From an uncultured Ruminococcus sp. (lineage in GTDB: Bacteria; Bacillota; Clostridia; Oscillospirales; Acutalibacteraceae): a stretch of 32,985 nucleotides of DNA. The DNA lies in contig CACYWT010000048.1 of the NCBI GenBank assembly GCA_902778175.1, positions 1-32,985 of the forward strand. Reading direction: 5' to 3'. Made by a program: the position numbers and the translations under genes. The first letter of the stretch is position 1. Every line of letters starts with the position of its first letter. Under the pieces are notes generated by a model. It worked only from the letters and a program-made list of their open reading frames with translations. It did not search any database and was not told the origin of the DNA. Shown here in pieces: positions 1 to 7,601 of this stretch.

Positions 1-97
1 CTGACGGTTATCAAGCGAGTTTTGTGCAGAATGACGGAAAAAGAGCAAGCAGATGTGGTGCTAAGCTGCAAGGCGGTCTTTGTGCGGTGTTGCCTTA
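1..97. repeat. MITE-like repeat, right part only, cut by window edge
   Basis: These bases match 9831-9926 almost exactly, with only two substitutions seen by eye. The segment ends in the terminal sequence tttgtgcggtgttgcctt. The complete copy at 9752-9927 shows that this is the right end of an element with terminal inverted repeats; the left part lies outside the window. No coding capacity is visible. Confidence 0.8.
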
Positions 98-218
98 AGT
101 CTCTTTTGATATATGTCATAGTATTTACCGCTTGGATAATACACGATTGAATAGTTATTAGAGCCTAACGGTTTAATTTTCATAAATGTATGTTATTGCA
201 TGATATGATAATAGTTTG
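98..218. other. AT-rich intergenic spacer, nothing recognised
   Basis: This AT-rich stretch lies between the MITE-like end and the first operator-like repeat of the ATPase gene. No gene, RNA or clear terminator was seen. Confidence 0.5.
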
Positions 219-256
219 ATTGAAAACTTATTAATAATCTCGCCGAAGTTTTCAAT
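219..256 (+). promoter_or_regulatory. Operator-like inverted repeat, distal copy
   Basis: attgaaaactt (219-229) and aagttttcaat (246-256) form a perfect 11-bp inverted repeat. The right half with its leader, ctcgccgaagttttcaat (239-256), recurs exactly at 326-343. This copy lies upstream of the -35 box of the ATPase promoter. A regulator-binding role is inferred. Confidence 0.6.
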
Positions 257-275
257 AAAATATTCAGCTTACCTA

Positions 276-305
276 TTGAATATTTACTATCAGATGTGGT
301 ATAAT
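276..305 (+). promoter_or_regulatory. Sigma-A type promoter of the DUF4143 ATPase gene
   Basis: The -35 box is ttgaat (276-281) and the -10 box is tataat (300-305), with an 18-bp spacer. The start of transcription would fall near 312, inside the second operator-like repeat. The promoter is therefore bracketed by two copies of the same motif. Confidence 0.7.
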
Positions 306-306
306 A

Positions 307-343
307 ATGAAAACTAATATAAAAACTCGCCGAAGTTTTCAAT
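307..343 (+). promoter_or_regulatory. Operator-like repeat, proximal copy, overlapping the transcript start
   Basis: A left arm, atgaaaact, and the conserved right half ctcgccgaagttttcaat (326-343) repeat the distal site 87 bp upstream. The left arm is imperfect here. The site covers the likely +1 and ends one base before the purine-rich ribosome binding site gaggtgg (344-350), so it could block transcription, or translation as an RNA hairpin. Confidence 0.6.
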
Positions 344-354
344 GAGGTGGTAAA

Positions 355-1644
355 ATGGAGGTCCAAAGGGACAGATATTTGCAGCAAATAATTGATTATA
401 TGTGGGACGGACAGGTTAAGGTCATCACAGGTATCCGCCGCTGCGGAAAGTCATATCTGCTGAACGTACTGTTCAAAAAATATCTTCTTGAGCTGGGAGT
501 TCAGTCTGAAAATATATTGTCTGTTGAACTTGATCTGACCAAAGACATAAAATATCGTGATCCGCTTGTACTGGCTGATTTTGTACGAAGTAAAATAGAG
601 GGAAAAAGTGAAAAGTATTATCTTTTTATAGATGAAATACAGATGGCTGATAAAGTGAAAAATCCATATAATCCAGAGGGGAAAGAGATCACGTTCTACG
701 ATGCACTTAACGACCTGCGTTCACTCCCGAATCTTGATGTTTATGTGACCGGCAGCAACTCGAAAATGCTGTCAAAGGATATCCTGACTGAATTCCGGGG
801 ACGAAGTGACGAAATACATATTCACCCGCTCAGTTTTGCTGAGTATCACTCTGCTGTCGGCGGTGACAAAGAAGATACATTCGAGGAGTACGCTTTTTAC
901 GGAGGTATGCCTTTGATCCTGTCGCGTCCTGATGATACGGCAAAAGCAAATTACCTGACCTCTCTGTTTTCTGAAGTATATCTCAGGGACATAGTTGAAC
1001 GGAAAAAGATCGAACGAGAGGACATTTTGGGACAGCTTCTTGATATACTTTGTTCATCCGTCGGTTCGCTTACCAATCCTAAGAAGATAGCCGATACTCT
1101 TCGCACAAAAACAGGAGATACCATAGCACAGAATACTATATCATCATATATCGATCATCTGGAGGATGCTTTTCTTTTCAATGAAGCTAAGCGTTATGAT
1201 GTCAAGGGTCGTAAGTATTTCGAGTATCCCTATAAATATTACTGTGAAGATATAGGTCTGCGAAATGCCCGTATCGGATTTCGCCGGCAGGAAATGACTC
1301 ATATCATGGAGAATATCATTTATAATGAACTTATTGTACGTGGTTTTTCTGTTGATGTAGGTGTGGTCTTTTCAAATGAGAAAAACTCAGGCGGCAGCTA
1401 TTCCAGAGTGCCTCGGGAGATCGACTTTATCGCTTCAAAAGGCGGGAAAAAAGTATATATTCAATCAGCCTATGCTCTTCCTGATGAAGAAAAGACTGAA
1501 CAGGATCTGAAACCGTTCTCGCTTACCGGAGACTCATTTCCCAAGATCATCATACGCAAAGATATCCGTAAGAAATGGTATGATGACAGAGGTGTGCTTA
1601 ATGTTGGAGTGATTGAATTTTTGCTTGATGATAGTATAATTTGA
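355..1644 (+). CDS. DUF4143-type AAA ATPase
   Basis: A 429-residue cytosolic ATPase of the AAA_14/DUF4143 family, full length for that family. The Walker A motif GIRRCGKS is at residues 26-33, the Walker B stretch LFIDE near 90-94, and a sensor-like VTGSNSKML near 134-142. EVYLRDIVER marks the start of the DUF4143 part. Near residue 354, REIDFIA followed by KKVYIQ resembles the degraded PD-(D/E)xK-like C-terminal fold usual in the family. ATG 355 follows gaggtgg at a good distance. Its role is poorly known; such ATPases are scattered and often flank mobile DNA. Here it lies between a MITE-like repeat and an apparent ldh stump, which suggests insertion next to that gene. The paired repeats around its promoter suggest autoregulation (inference). 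Confidence 0.9.
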   Translation: MEVQRDRYLQQIIDYMWDGQVKVITGIRRCGKSYLLNVLFKKYLLELGVQSENILSVELDLTKDIKYRDPLVLADFVRSKIEGKSEKYYLFIDEIQMADKVKNPYNPEGKEITFYDALNDLRSLPNLDVYVTGSNSKMLSKDILTEFRGRSDEIHIHPLSFAEYHSAVGGDKEDTFEEYAFYGGMPLILSRPDDTAKANYLTSLFSEVYLRDIVERKKIEREDILGQLLDILCSSVGSLTNPKKIADTLRTKTGDTIAQNTISSYIDHLEDAFLFNEAKRYDVKGRKYFEYPYKYYCEDIGLRNARIGFRRQEMTHIMENIIYNELIVRGFSVDVGVVFSNEKNSGGSYSRVPREIDFIASKGGKKVYIQSAYALPDEEKTEQDLKPFSLTGDSFPKIIIRKDIRKKWYDDRGVLNVGVIEFLLDDSII

Positions 1645-1736
1645 AGTGGCAATGCGTTGAGAGCGTACTTCCGATCGAGCTCAACGACAAAGAAAAGGCC
1701 GCACTCAAGGAATCGACGGATACTTTGAAGGCAGTT
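1645..1736 (+). pseudogene. ldh: 3' remnant of an L-lactate dehydrogenase gene
   Basis: One frame reads VESVLPIELNDKEKAALKES followed by TDTLKAVI. This resembles the extreme C-terminus of L-lactate/malate dehydrogenases (VLPIxLNDxEKAALxxSADTLK). No catalytic or NAD-binding part is present; the upstream DNA is the ATPase gene. The frame then runs into the stem-loop repeat, so the native stop is lost. The only start codon in frame is TTG 1641, which overlaps the ATPase stop codon, so expression as a gene is unlikely. Recognition rests on about 28 residues. Confidence 0.55.
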
Positions 1737-1878
1737 ATAACCGCAAAGTATGTCCCCCGAGTCTCGCCTGCCGGCTCGGTCGGTGCTTCTGCCTTTCAGA
1801 GGTGTCCACTGGACACCCGCACCCTCTAAGGCAGCAAGCCTACGGCTTGCCTTTGCTTGTTGAAAGCAAAGCTTTTAA
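1737..1878 (+). repeat. Modular stem-loop repeat, copy A
   Basis: The copy begins ataaccgcaaag and ends gcaaagcttttaa. It contains the hairpin ggtgtcc-act-ggacacc (1801-1817), the hairpin gcaagcc-tac-ggcttgc, and ctttgctt-gttg-aaagcaaag near its end. It shares its head, middle and tail with copies B (4320-4466) and C (6927-7089, minus). It interrupts the ldh stump and contributes the residues TAKYVPRVSPAG to that frame. Confidence 0.85.
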
Positions 1879-1975
1879 AAGACGTATCAGAAGAGCGAAA
1901 ACGTAAGTTTCCTGATGCGACGAGCCATAAAGAAACGAACCGAAAAACACGATGAATAATCAATAAGAGGTAATT

Positions 1976-4303
1976 ATGAAAAGAACAAGAATTATAACGA
2001 TACTATTAGTGATGATCCTGCTTATCAGTTTATGCTCCGTCAGCATCCACGCTGCGGACGACGCAGAGCTGACATATCCGGGGGCGGAGACGTTATCCGA
2101 GGGATATATAGTTTTGTCTGTAGCTCCGGACGATCTGTACGTAGGTCTTTCGCGCGGAAGTATGAAAATCGGCAGTAACACACTGAATGAGGACGGCAGC
2201 GTTACCGCAACGCATGACAGCACTTTGCAGATCCGACAAGACGAAAACGAAAACGGATTTCTGATTTTTGCGTATGATTCGCCGGATGAAACGGATGCCG
2301 ACAGAAGATACCTGAATCTGACATCTGACGGCGGCGCTTTTTCATCGAAAAGTGTCGGTTTATGGAACTGCACCTCGGATAGTACTTTGTATTTTACAGA
2401 TACTACCGAAGCGATCTATTATATCAAGAGTGTTGACTCATCATCTGTATCCGTTACAGCAGACAAAAGCGAGGCCGCGGATGTATCATTCTTCATCGGA
2501 GATACCAAGCCTGCTCCTCCGCCTCCTCCGGGACAAAAGGAAACGGTCGATAAGGATGCTCCCGTTTTTACAGTTCAGCCCGGGACTGTTCACTATGTGC
2601 TCGAAGGCAGCGATTATGCGGCTCCGACCTATACCGTAACTGCTACACTTCCCGAGGGTTCGACAGCGGACGGCATGACACTCCGCTGGTATGTAAACGG
2701 CAGCGCATACGGAGACGAAAAATCATTTGAAGGCACATCGGCAAGCGACAGTATCACAGTCAATGAATTTGTCGGGATGACAATCGGCGTTTATCCGGTG
2801 TATTGTGAGGCAAGTTGTACCGTTGGCGAAATCGAGCATAAGGCAGCATCGTTCACGACAAACTTTATTGTCTGCAAGGGCGTGCTCACGAATTCTGTGC
2901 TGACCTTCTCCGACGTTCACGAAAAATGGAACAGCATAGGTCAGGCGGTTGCCGATACGATCAAAACCGAGAACGGGCTGATTCCAGCCCTTGTAATAGC
3001 AACGGGCGACTACAACAACGGTTATGTCGCCGGCTATCGTGACGATTACATAAACAAGTGCATTGAAACTATGATTGACCGTATTACAGATCAACTCGGC
3101 GGGATCGACACCGTCTGGGTATCGGGAAATCACGATAACGGCTATGCGACAGGCTTTACAAATGCTAATAAGAAAGCTGATCTCGGGCTTGATGAAGCAA
3201 ATTACTACGACGTTGCAAACGGAATGTCCGGCACCGGTATCATCTTCAACAGCCGAAGCGCCCCGTCGGCAGAATCAAGCTTATTCATCCAAAATCTGAT
3301 CGTCATCGGTGTCAATTATGAAGATGTCGGTGCGCTGGGTGCATATGCTGATCCCGATACTGACAACGGTCGTCCTTCCGATGCTTCTCTGCTGGATTAC
3401 GGTACTGCTGACAGCCCAGCGAATACCGTTTATCATTATCTTGATACTGCTCTTAAAAACGCGGCAGTTAATTATAACGGTGAACTGGTCATTATTTCTA
3501 CTCACGCCGGACTGCATATGCTCGGTGTTGATCCCGATTCCGAGTGCCGTGCAGATAGCAAGGGCGATTACAGCATCCGCAATTCTGCTGCGTTAGTTAA
3601 GCTTATCAACAGCTATGCAGATGCTTATAATATGAATATCCTGTTTTTATTCGGGCATGATCATTCAAGAGGTGAGAGGGAGTTCTATAAGCTGCCCGGC
3701 GATACGATCTATGCGACTGTTGATCCGACAACATCGGCTTATGAGGAGCTCAGGCTCAGCTTCGGCTACGGTCATGCAGGATATATTACCTCTTCTATCG
3801 GCGGCAATCAGGTATATTCGCTTATCACATACGATAACGAAAACGTTACCCGCAGAGCGAGGGTTTCAGACGGAAGTATAACGCCGATAACTGAGCTGAC
3901 TGACGAAGAAGGGAATCGTCTTTATCCCGAAACCCTTGATTTTACCTATGCGCTGTATCATTCGGACGCAGAGCCGACGCCGCCCGACACAAAGCCCGAA
4001 ACACAGACTGAAACACAGCCCGATGGAGAACCCGAAGAACAGACAACAATTGTGCCTGATACAGAGCCTGAAGAACAGATCGATAAGCAGCCAGAATCAG
4101 AGGCTCAGTCTCTCCCTGATACAGCGGATCCTGTTTCACCTACAGAACAGACAAACGCAAGACCTGAGACAAACGCCCCTACCGACGTTTCATCATACGG
4201 TGCGGTAAACACCGGCGACAGCGATAATACCGTACTGTTTCTTGTGGTTCTTATCCTTTCGTTCGGGATAATTGTAATGCTCAGACGTTCATATATCAGA
4301 TAA
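1976..4303 (+). CDS. Exported, membrane/wall-anchored metallophosphoesterase
   Basis: A 775-residue secreted phosphoesterase. A signal peptide (MKRTRIITILL to SIHA) covers residues 1-26. A beta-rich N-terminal region and a proline run (PPPPPP) follow, then the calcineurin-like metal site: SDVH near 312, ATGDY near 341, SGNHDN near 384, STHAG near 507 and FGHDHS near 560. All the usual metal ligands are present. A low-complexity P/T/E/Q linker (about 665-740) leads to VNTGD at 743-747, a hydrophobic segment and the basic tail RRSYIR, which is a sortase-like sorting signal layout with an NTGD core. ATG 1976 is preceded by aagaggtaatt. It probably acts on phosphorylated substrates outside the cell; the substrate is unknown. 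The gene stands alone on the plus strand and is followed 16 bp later by repeat copy B. Confidence 0.9.
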   Translation: MKRTRIITILLVMILLISLCSVSIHAADDAELTYPGAETLSEGYIVLSVAPDDLYVGLSRGSMKIGSNTLNEDGSVTATHDSTLQIRQDENENGFLIFAYDSPDETDADRRYLNLTSDGGAFSSKSVGLWNCTSDSTLYFTDTTEAIYYIKSVDSSSVSVTADKSEAADVSFFIGDTKPAPPPPPGQKETVDKDAPVFTVQPGTVHYVLEGSDYAAPTYTVTATLPEGSTADGMTLRWYVNGSAYGDEKSFEGTSASDSITVNEFVGMTIGVYPVYCEASCTVGEIEHKAASFTTNFIVCKGVLTNSVLTFSDVHEKWNSIGQAVADTIKTENGLIPALVIATGDYNNGYVAGYRDDYINKCIETMIDRITDQLGGIDTVWVSGNHDNGYATGFTNANKKADLGLDEANYYDVANGMSGTGIIFNSRSAPSAESSLFIQNLIVIGVNYEDVGALGAYADPDTDNGRPSDASLLDYGTADSPANTVYHYLDTALKNAAVNYNGELVIISTHAGLHMLGVDPDSECRADSKGDYSIRNSAALVKLINSYADAYNMNILFLFGHDHSRGEREFYKLPGDTIYATVDPTTSAYEELRLSFGYGHAGYITSSIGGNQVYSLITYDNENVTRRARVSDGSITPITELTDEEGNRLYPETLDFTYALYHSDAEPTPPDTKPETQTETQPDGEPEEQTTIVPDTEPEEQIDKQPESEAQSLPDTADPVSPTEQTNARPETNAPTDVSSYGAVNTGDSDNTVLFLVVLILSFGIIVMLRRSYIR

Positions 4304-4319
4304 TTGAGTCCATAAGAAT

Positions 4320-4466
4320 ATAACCGCAAAGTATGTCCCCCGAGTCTCGCCTGCCGGCTCGGTCGGTGCTTCTGCTTCGCAGAGGTGTCCACTGGACACC
4401 CGCACCCTCTAAGGCACGATAGCAAGCCTACGGCTTGCCTTTGCTTGTTGAAAGCAAAGCTTTTAA
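4320..4466 (+). repeat. Modular stem-loop repeat, copy B
   Basis: This copy has the same head (ataaccgcaaag), the ggtgtcc/ggacacc hairpin (4384-4400), the gcaagcc/ggcttgc hairpin and the tail gcaaagcttttaa as copy A, with small differences. It lies between two convergent genes and reaches into the 3' end of the minus-strand flavoprotein gene, supplying about 12 codons and its TAG stop. Confidence 0.85.
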
Positions 4467-4994
4467 TGCTTTACCAAGTTTATATGCAAGCTGTGGATAC
4501 TCCGAGTTTTGTGTCATTCCGACAGAGCCGCAGCCGTAGCCGAGGATACTTCCGCAGTCCCCCAAATGCAGATAGCGTACAAGCGTTTTGTAATGTGTTT
4601 CAAGCGCTTCAAATGTCCAGTTATCGTCATTCCATGCGGCAGAAATAAGCACCGATTTCATCCGCTTGCTTGTCAGGCTGGAGTTGAACGCGCAGAAGCG
4701 ATCAATGACAGTTTTGAGCTGCGCTGAAAAGCCGTAATAATACAGCGGGGTAACAAATACTATCATATCGCTGTCGAGTATCGTCCGACGTATAGAAGTC
4801 ATATCATCATTCTGAACACAAGTACCTTCATAACCGCAGGCTACACAGCCTGTACAAGGATTCACATTCGCACGGAATACATCAATTTCGGTCACGGTGT
4901 GACCGCTTTCCCTTGCGCCCCGTATAAACTCATCTGCAAGCAGATTTGACGAACCGTGAGTATTGCCGCTGCTTTTGAGAACGACTATTTTCAT
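4428..4994 (-). CDS. Iron-sulfur-flavoprotein-like NAD(P)H-dependent FMN reductase
   Basis: A 188-residue flavodoxin-fold protein of the NADPH-dependent FMN reductase / Isf type. The N-terminal VLKSSGNTHGSSN is the FMN phosphate loop. CTGCVACGYEGTC places cysteines at 47, 50, 53 and 59 (CX2CX2CX5C), the pattern that binds an Fe-S cluster in Isf proteins. TPLYYYGFSAQLKTVIDR is the second flavin-binding stretch. ATG 4994 is preceded by aaggagcgttctgt. It probably moves electrons from reduced nicotinamide or ferredoxin to quinones, nitro compounds or oxygen species. Oddity: the last 12 residues (LKALLSTSKGKP) and the stop are encoded by repeat copy B, so the original C-terminus is lost or replaced. 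It is the last gene of the redox run. Confidence 0.85.
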   Translation of the reverse strand: MKIVVLKSSGNTHGSSNLLADEFIRGARESGHTVTEIDVFRANVNPCTGCVACGYEGTCVQNDDMTSIRRTILDSDMIVFVTPLYYYGFSAQLKTVIDRFCAFNSSLTSKRMKSVLISAAWNDDNWTFEALETHYKTLVRYLHLGDCGSILGYGCGSVGMTQNSEYPQLAYKLGKALKALLSTSKGKP

Positions 4995-5030
4995 ACAGAA
5001 CGCTCCTTCCTTTATTTCAGCTTATTTAAC

Positions 5031-5110
5031 TCGGAGCAAAGCCCGATGTAAGCTCGCTTAACATCGGCTGCGACGAGGCAACCTCACCGCAGGAGCTTTA
5101 GCTCCTCGGG
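5031..5110. repeat. Two-hairpin palindromic repeat between redox genes
   Basis: Hairpin 1 is ccgatgt (5043-5049) with acatcgg (5061-5067), extended inward by aagc/gctt. Hairpin 2 is aggagct-tt-agctcct (5091-5106), flanked by ccg and cgg. The second hairpin contains the stop codon of the CMD-cupin gene. It resembles the modular repeats in style but not in sequence. It could act as an mRNA processing or attenuation structure, or be another mobile palindrome. Confidence 0.6.
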
Positions 5111-5871
5111 GTTTCAGTGGGTGATTGGTTATAATCATCATCTGAAACAGGCTCACACCACTGTGTACTGCTGTCCTCGCCTTGGATCTCTACTGCAAGA
5201 TGTGCAAACCAGCTGTCCTTTGCTGCGCCGTGCCAATGCTTGACTTCGGCAGGGATATTGACAATATCGCCCGGATTTAGTTCTCTCGGCTCTTTTCCGG
5301 ATTCCTGATACCAGCCTCGACCGCCGATACAAATAAGCATCTGACCGCCGCCGCTTTTTGCGTGGTGGATATGCCAGTTATTACGGCAGGCAGGTTCAAA
5401 GGTCACATTATATATCGGTATCTGCTTAGTGGAAACAGGTGCAAGATAGCTCTGTCCTACAAAATAGTCACCGTAAGGATTCGGCTCTCCTATAGGGAAC
5501 ATTATCTCGCTCTGGAATCTGTCCTTATCGGAAACGGCAGGAGCGTTTTCCGCATAGACTTCCTTTGCGATGTTGAATACCGCCCAGGCGTGCGGCCAGC
5601 CTGCATAAAACGCGACATGAGTGATGACCGCTGCCATTTCTTTTTGCGATATGCCATGATTTTTCGCATTCTGTATATGATAGCGGATAGAATTATCCGT
5701 TATGCCCTGAGACATGAGGGCTACTACCGTAATGATACTGCGTGTTTTCAGGTCAATATCGGTGTTGTTCCAGTTCTCACCGAAAAGCACATCATCGTTG
5801 AAATGTGCAAAATCGGGAGCAAACTCACCGAGCTGATCTCTTCCTGCTGTTTGTACGATCTTTTCTGCCAT
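5098..5871 (-). CDS. Carboxymuconolactone decarboxylase-like / cupin fusion protein
   Basis: A 257-residue two-domain protein. Residues about 20-115 match the CMD/AhpD-like helical fold (DIDLKTRSIITVVALMSQGI, then HVAFYAGWPHAW). No CxxC redox pair is visible, so AhpD-type peroxidase chemistry is unlikely. Residues about 150-235 form a cupin barrel with metal ligands in NNWHIHHAKSGGGQM near 165 and PGDIVNIPAEVKHWHG near 210. Such fusions are common beside flavodoxins and reductases in Firmicutes and are thought to handle small quinone-like or lactone substrates. ATG 5871 is preceded by aggtgtcaca. The C-terminal TPRS and the stop fall inside a palindrome, so the end may have been altered by the repeat. 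The next gene upstream is 33 bp away. Confidence 0.88.
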   Translation of the reverse strand: MAEKIVQTAGRDQLGEFAPDFAHFNDDVLFGENWNNTDIDLKTRSIITVVALMSQGITDNSIRYHIQNAKNHGISQKEMAAVITHVAFYAGWPHAWAVFNIAKEVYAENAPAVSDKDRFQSEIMFPIGEPNPYGDYFVGQSYLAPVSTKQIPIYNVTFEPACRNNWHIHHAKSGGGQMLICIGGRGWYQESGKEPRELNPGDIVNIPAEVKHWHGAAKDSWFAHLAVEIQGEDSSTQWCEPVSDDDYNQSPTETPRS

Positions 5872-5904
5872 TGTGACACCTACTTTCTTATGTACATTTT
5901 TTCA

Positions 5905-6537
5905 TCAGTCTATCAGATCATCTCTGATAAAGTTCGTCGGCTGCCACGGTTCGCCCTCCGGCAGACCGTATTTTTCCTTTCCGAGAGCAATAGACTTCAT
6001 CAGGAAAGTCATATTTCTTGCAAGGATACGCATATTCATAAGTCCCTCAGCATCATAGGCAGCTTCACCTGATTCTCTGCCGTGAACGCTGTTCCAGTAA
6101 CGACTTGAAGCAATGGGCATTCCGGTTATCGTGAAATACTTGTTCAGTTCATCGAATGTGGAAGAACACCCGCCTCGCCTTGCAACGACAATGCTTGCAC
6201 CAACCTTCATGGTCTTGTCAAAGTGAGTGCTGAAGAAAAGTCTGTCAAGACAGGCGATAAGTGTAGCATTTGCAGAAGCATAGTAAACAGGAGAAGCAAC
6301 GATCAGTCCGTCTGCTTCTTCAAACTTCGGTGCAAGCTCATTGACCGCATCATTGAATACACAGTGTCCAAGCTCCGAACACTTCCGGCAGGCAATACAG
6401 CCTCTTATATCCTTGTTCCCGATATGACAGACATCGGTTTCAATTTCTTCTGCTGAAAAAGTCTTTACAAGCTCGTTGATTGCAATTGATGTGTTGCCGT
6501 TAGCCCTGGGGCTTCCATTTATGATAAGCACTTTCAT
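5905..6537 (-). CDS. Iron-sulfur-flavoprotein-like flavodoxin family reductase
   Basis: A 210-residue NADPH-dependent FMN reductase family protein. The FMN loop is INGSPRANGNTS at residues 7-18. CIACRKCSELGHC gives Cys 47, 50, 53 and 59, the same CX2CX2CX5C spacing as in the neighbours at 4428-4994 and 8180-8722. SPVYYASANATLIACLDRLFF is the flavin ring contact region. The C-terminus extends past the core with GLPEGEPWQPTNFIRDDLI, typical of longer members that add a lid. ATG 6537 follows caggagtgaatcagt. Likely a cytosolic electron carrier or quinone/nitro reductase. It is one of three paralogous Fe-S flavoproteins in this run, with 33 and 43 bp spacing to its neighbours. Confidence 0.87.
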   Translation of the reverse strand: MKVLIINGSPRANGNTSIAINELVKTFSAEEIETDVCHIGNKDIRGCIACRKCSELGHCVFNDAVNELAPKFEEADGLIVASPVYYASANATLIACLDRLFFSTHFDKTMKVGASIVVARRGGCSSTFDELNKYFTITGMPIASSRYWNSVHGRESGEAAYDAEGLMNMRILARNMTFLMKSIALGKEKYGLPEGEPWQPTNFIRDDLID

Positions 6538-6580
6538 ACTGATTCACTCCTGTTACATGATTATATTTGGTCAATGACAG

Positions 6581-6913
6581 TTATTCTCTGACAAACTTTT
6601 TATCATGATTGGGCAGACCGCCCTTATCGCTGACATATCGCTCCACAGTCATGTGAAGATCATATTTGTCCCGAAGCTCCGCTATCTTCTGCATCATGGG
6701 CGATGCATGATGACGGTCAATCGCTGCCTGATCTGTCCATTCGTCTATCAGCAGAACAGTTTCAGGGTTATCAACCGAGATGTAATACTCATATCGCAGA
6801 TTGCCATCCTCTTTGCGTATTGCTTCAACTGTTCCACTATTTTTCATTTCCTCTGCAAAGGCTCTTGCAAAACCGTTTTTGCCTGTGTATCGGAGATTTA
6901 CGATTATGCTCAT
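6581..6913 (-). CDS. Antibiotic biosynthesis monooxygenase (ABM) family protein
   Basis: A small dimeric ferredoxin-like-fold protein of about 110 residues. It shows the ABM/quinol monooxygenase pattern: an N-terminal strand SIIVNLRYT, EEMKNSGTVEAIRKEDGNLRYEYY, the central LLIDEWTDQAAIDRHHASP and the C-terminal VERYV strand. The start is set at ATG 6913 because gaggtg lies just upstream. The open frame continues back to 6958, but those extra residues come from repeat copy C and are not part of the gene. Known relatives act on small quinols or polyketide-like substrates without cofactors. Its place among flavodoxins and a cupin suggests a role in quinone or electrophile detoxification (inference). 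Confidence 0.87.
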   Translation of the reverse strand: MSIIVNLRYTGKNGFARAFAEEMKNSGTVEAIRKEDGNLRYEYYISVDNPETVLLIDEWTDQAAIDRHHASPMMQKIAELRDKYDLHMTVERYVSDKGGLPNHDKKFVRE

Positions 6914-6926
6914 AACGCACCTCGCA

Positions 6927-7089
6927 TTAAAAGCTTTGCTTTCAACAAGCAAAGGCAAGCCGTAGGCTTGCTGTCGTTCAGTGGGAGATTTTTACTCCCA
7001 CTGAACGGATATATGGCACCCGACCTCTGAAAGGCAGAAGCACCGACCGAGCCGGCAGGCGAGACTCGGGGGACATACTTTGCGGTTAT
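6927..7089 (-). repeat. Modular stem-loop repeat, copy C
   Basis: Read on the minus strand, this copy shares the head (ataaccgcaaag), middle and tail (gcaaagcttttaa) with copies A and B. In place of the ggtgtcc/ggacacc hairpin it carries a longer one, cgttcagtgggag / ctcccactgaacg (6975-7007, 13-bp perfect arms). The same longer hairpin is in copy D. It fills almost exactly the gap between the flavodoxin stop codon (which it overlaps by one base) and the ABM ribosome binding site. Confidence 0.88.
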
Positions 7090-7574
7090 TACAGCCACTT
7101 CTCAACAGTTGTCTTCGATGATTTCGCAGAGCTGCCCTTGATCGCAAGCCCTTTGCTGTCAACTTTAGCACCCTTGCATATTTTCCTTACGTCGGAAACC
7201 ATACCGGCAAGCCCCGAACCCTCGTGTGTGCTGATGACTCTGACAGTCTTTCCGCTGAAATCCAAGCCGGTAAGTGCTGTTTCCATTTCGGGCGCGTAAG
7301 TCCCCCAATAGATGGGACTCATAATGAATATCGTATCATAAGCGGAAATATCGCTCAGTTTTTCTTTGATAGGTGCGTTGCCTATGCGCTTCTTTGCTTG
7401 TTCGATGCAGGTCCTGTAGTCAGCCGCATAAGGTACGGTGGGCTCGACCTTGAACATATCCGCGCCGGTCAGCTCCTGTACGAACTCTGCTACTATCTCT
7501 GTATTGCCCTTGTCGATATATCCGACAGCGTAGTTTTCATCAGCTCTGCTGAAATAGATGATAAGTGCTTTCAT
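7089..7574 (-). CDS. Flavodoxin
   Basis: A 161-residue flavodoxin without the cysteine motif of the neighbouring reductases. The N-terminal LIIYFSRADENY leads into KGNTEIVAEFVQELTGADMF, the FMN phosphate region with an insertion. PTVPYAADY and IFIMSPIYWGTYAPEMETAL are typical of the Flavodoxin_4 type group that reduces or shuttles electrons. STHEGSGLAGM is the third flavin loop. ATG 7574 is preceded by cggaggtaataca. The taa stop abuts repeat copy C, whose first base completes it. It likely serves as the electron donor for other enzymes of this run. Confidence 0.9.
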   Translation of the reverse strand: MKALIIYFSRADENYAVGYIDKGNTEIVAEFVQELTGADMFKVEPTVPYAADYRTCIEQAKKRIGNAPIKEKLSDISAYDTIFIMSPIYWGTYAPEMETALTGLDFSGKTVRVISTHEGSGLAGMVSDVRKICKGAKVDSKGLAIKGSSAKSSKTTVEKWL

Positions 7575-7601
7575 TGTATTACCTCCGTAGTTTTATGGTT
7601 G

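Noticed and set aside
1641-1829. 62-codon open frame as an independent small gene
   Set aside because: It is a likely ldh stump joined to repeat copy A, with a TTG overlapping the ATPase stop and no ribosome binding site of its own.
5362-6072. 236-codon plus-strand open frame
   Set aside because: Antisense to the cupin fusion and a reductase; Cys- and His-rich random-looking product.
6910-7098. Minus-strand frame starting MAVITAKYVPRVSPAG
   Set aside because: It is almost wholly repeat copy C; the same peptide arises from other copies and is not a gene product.
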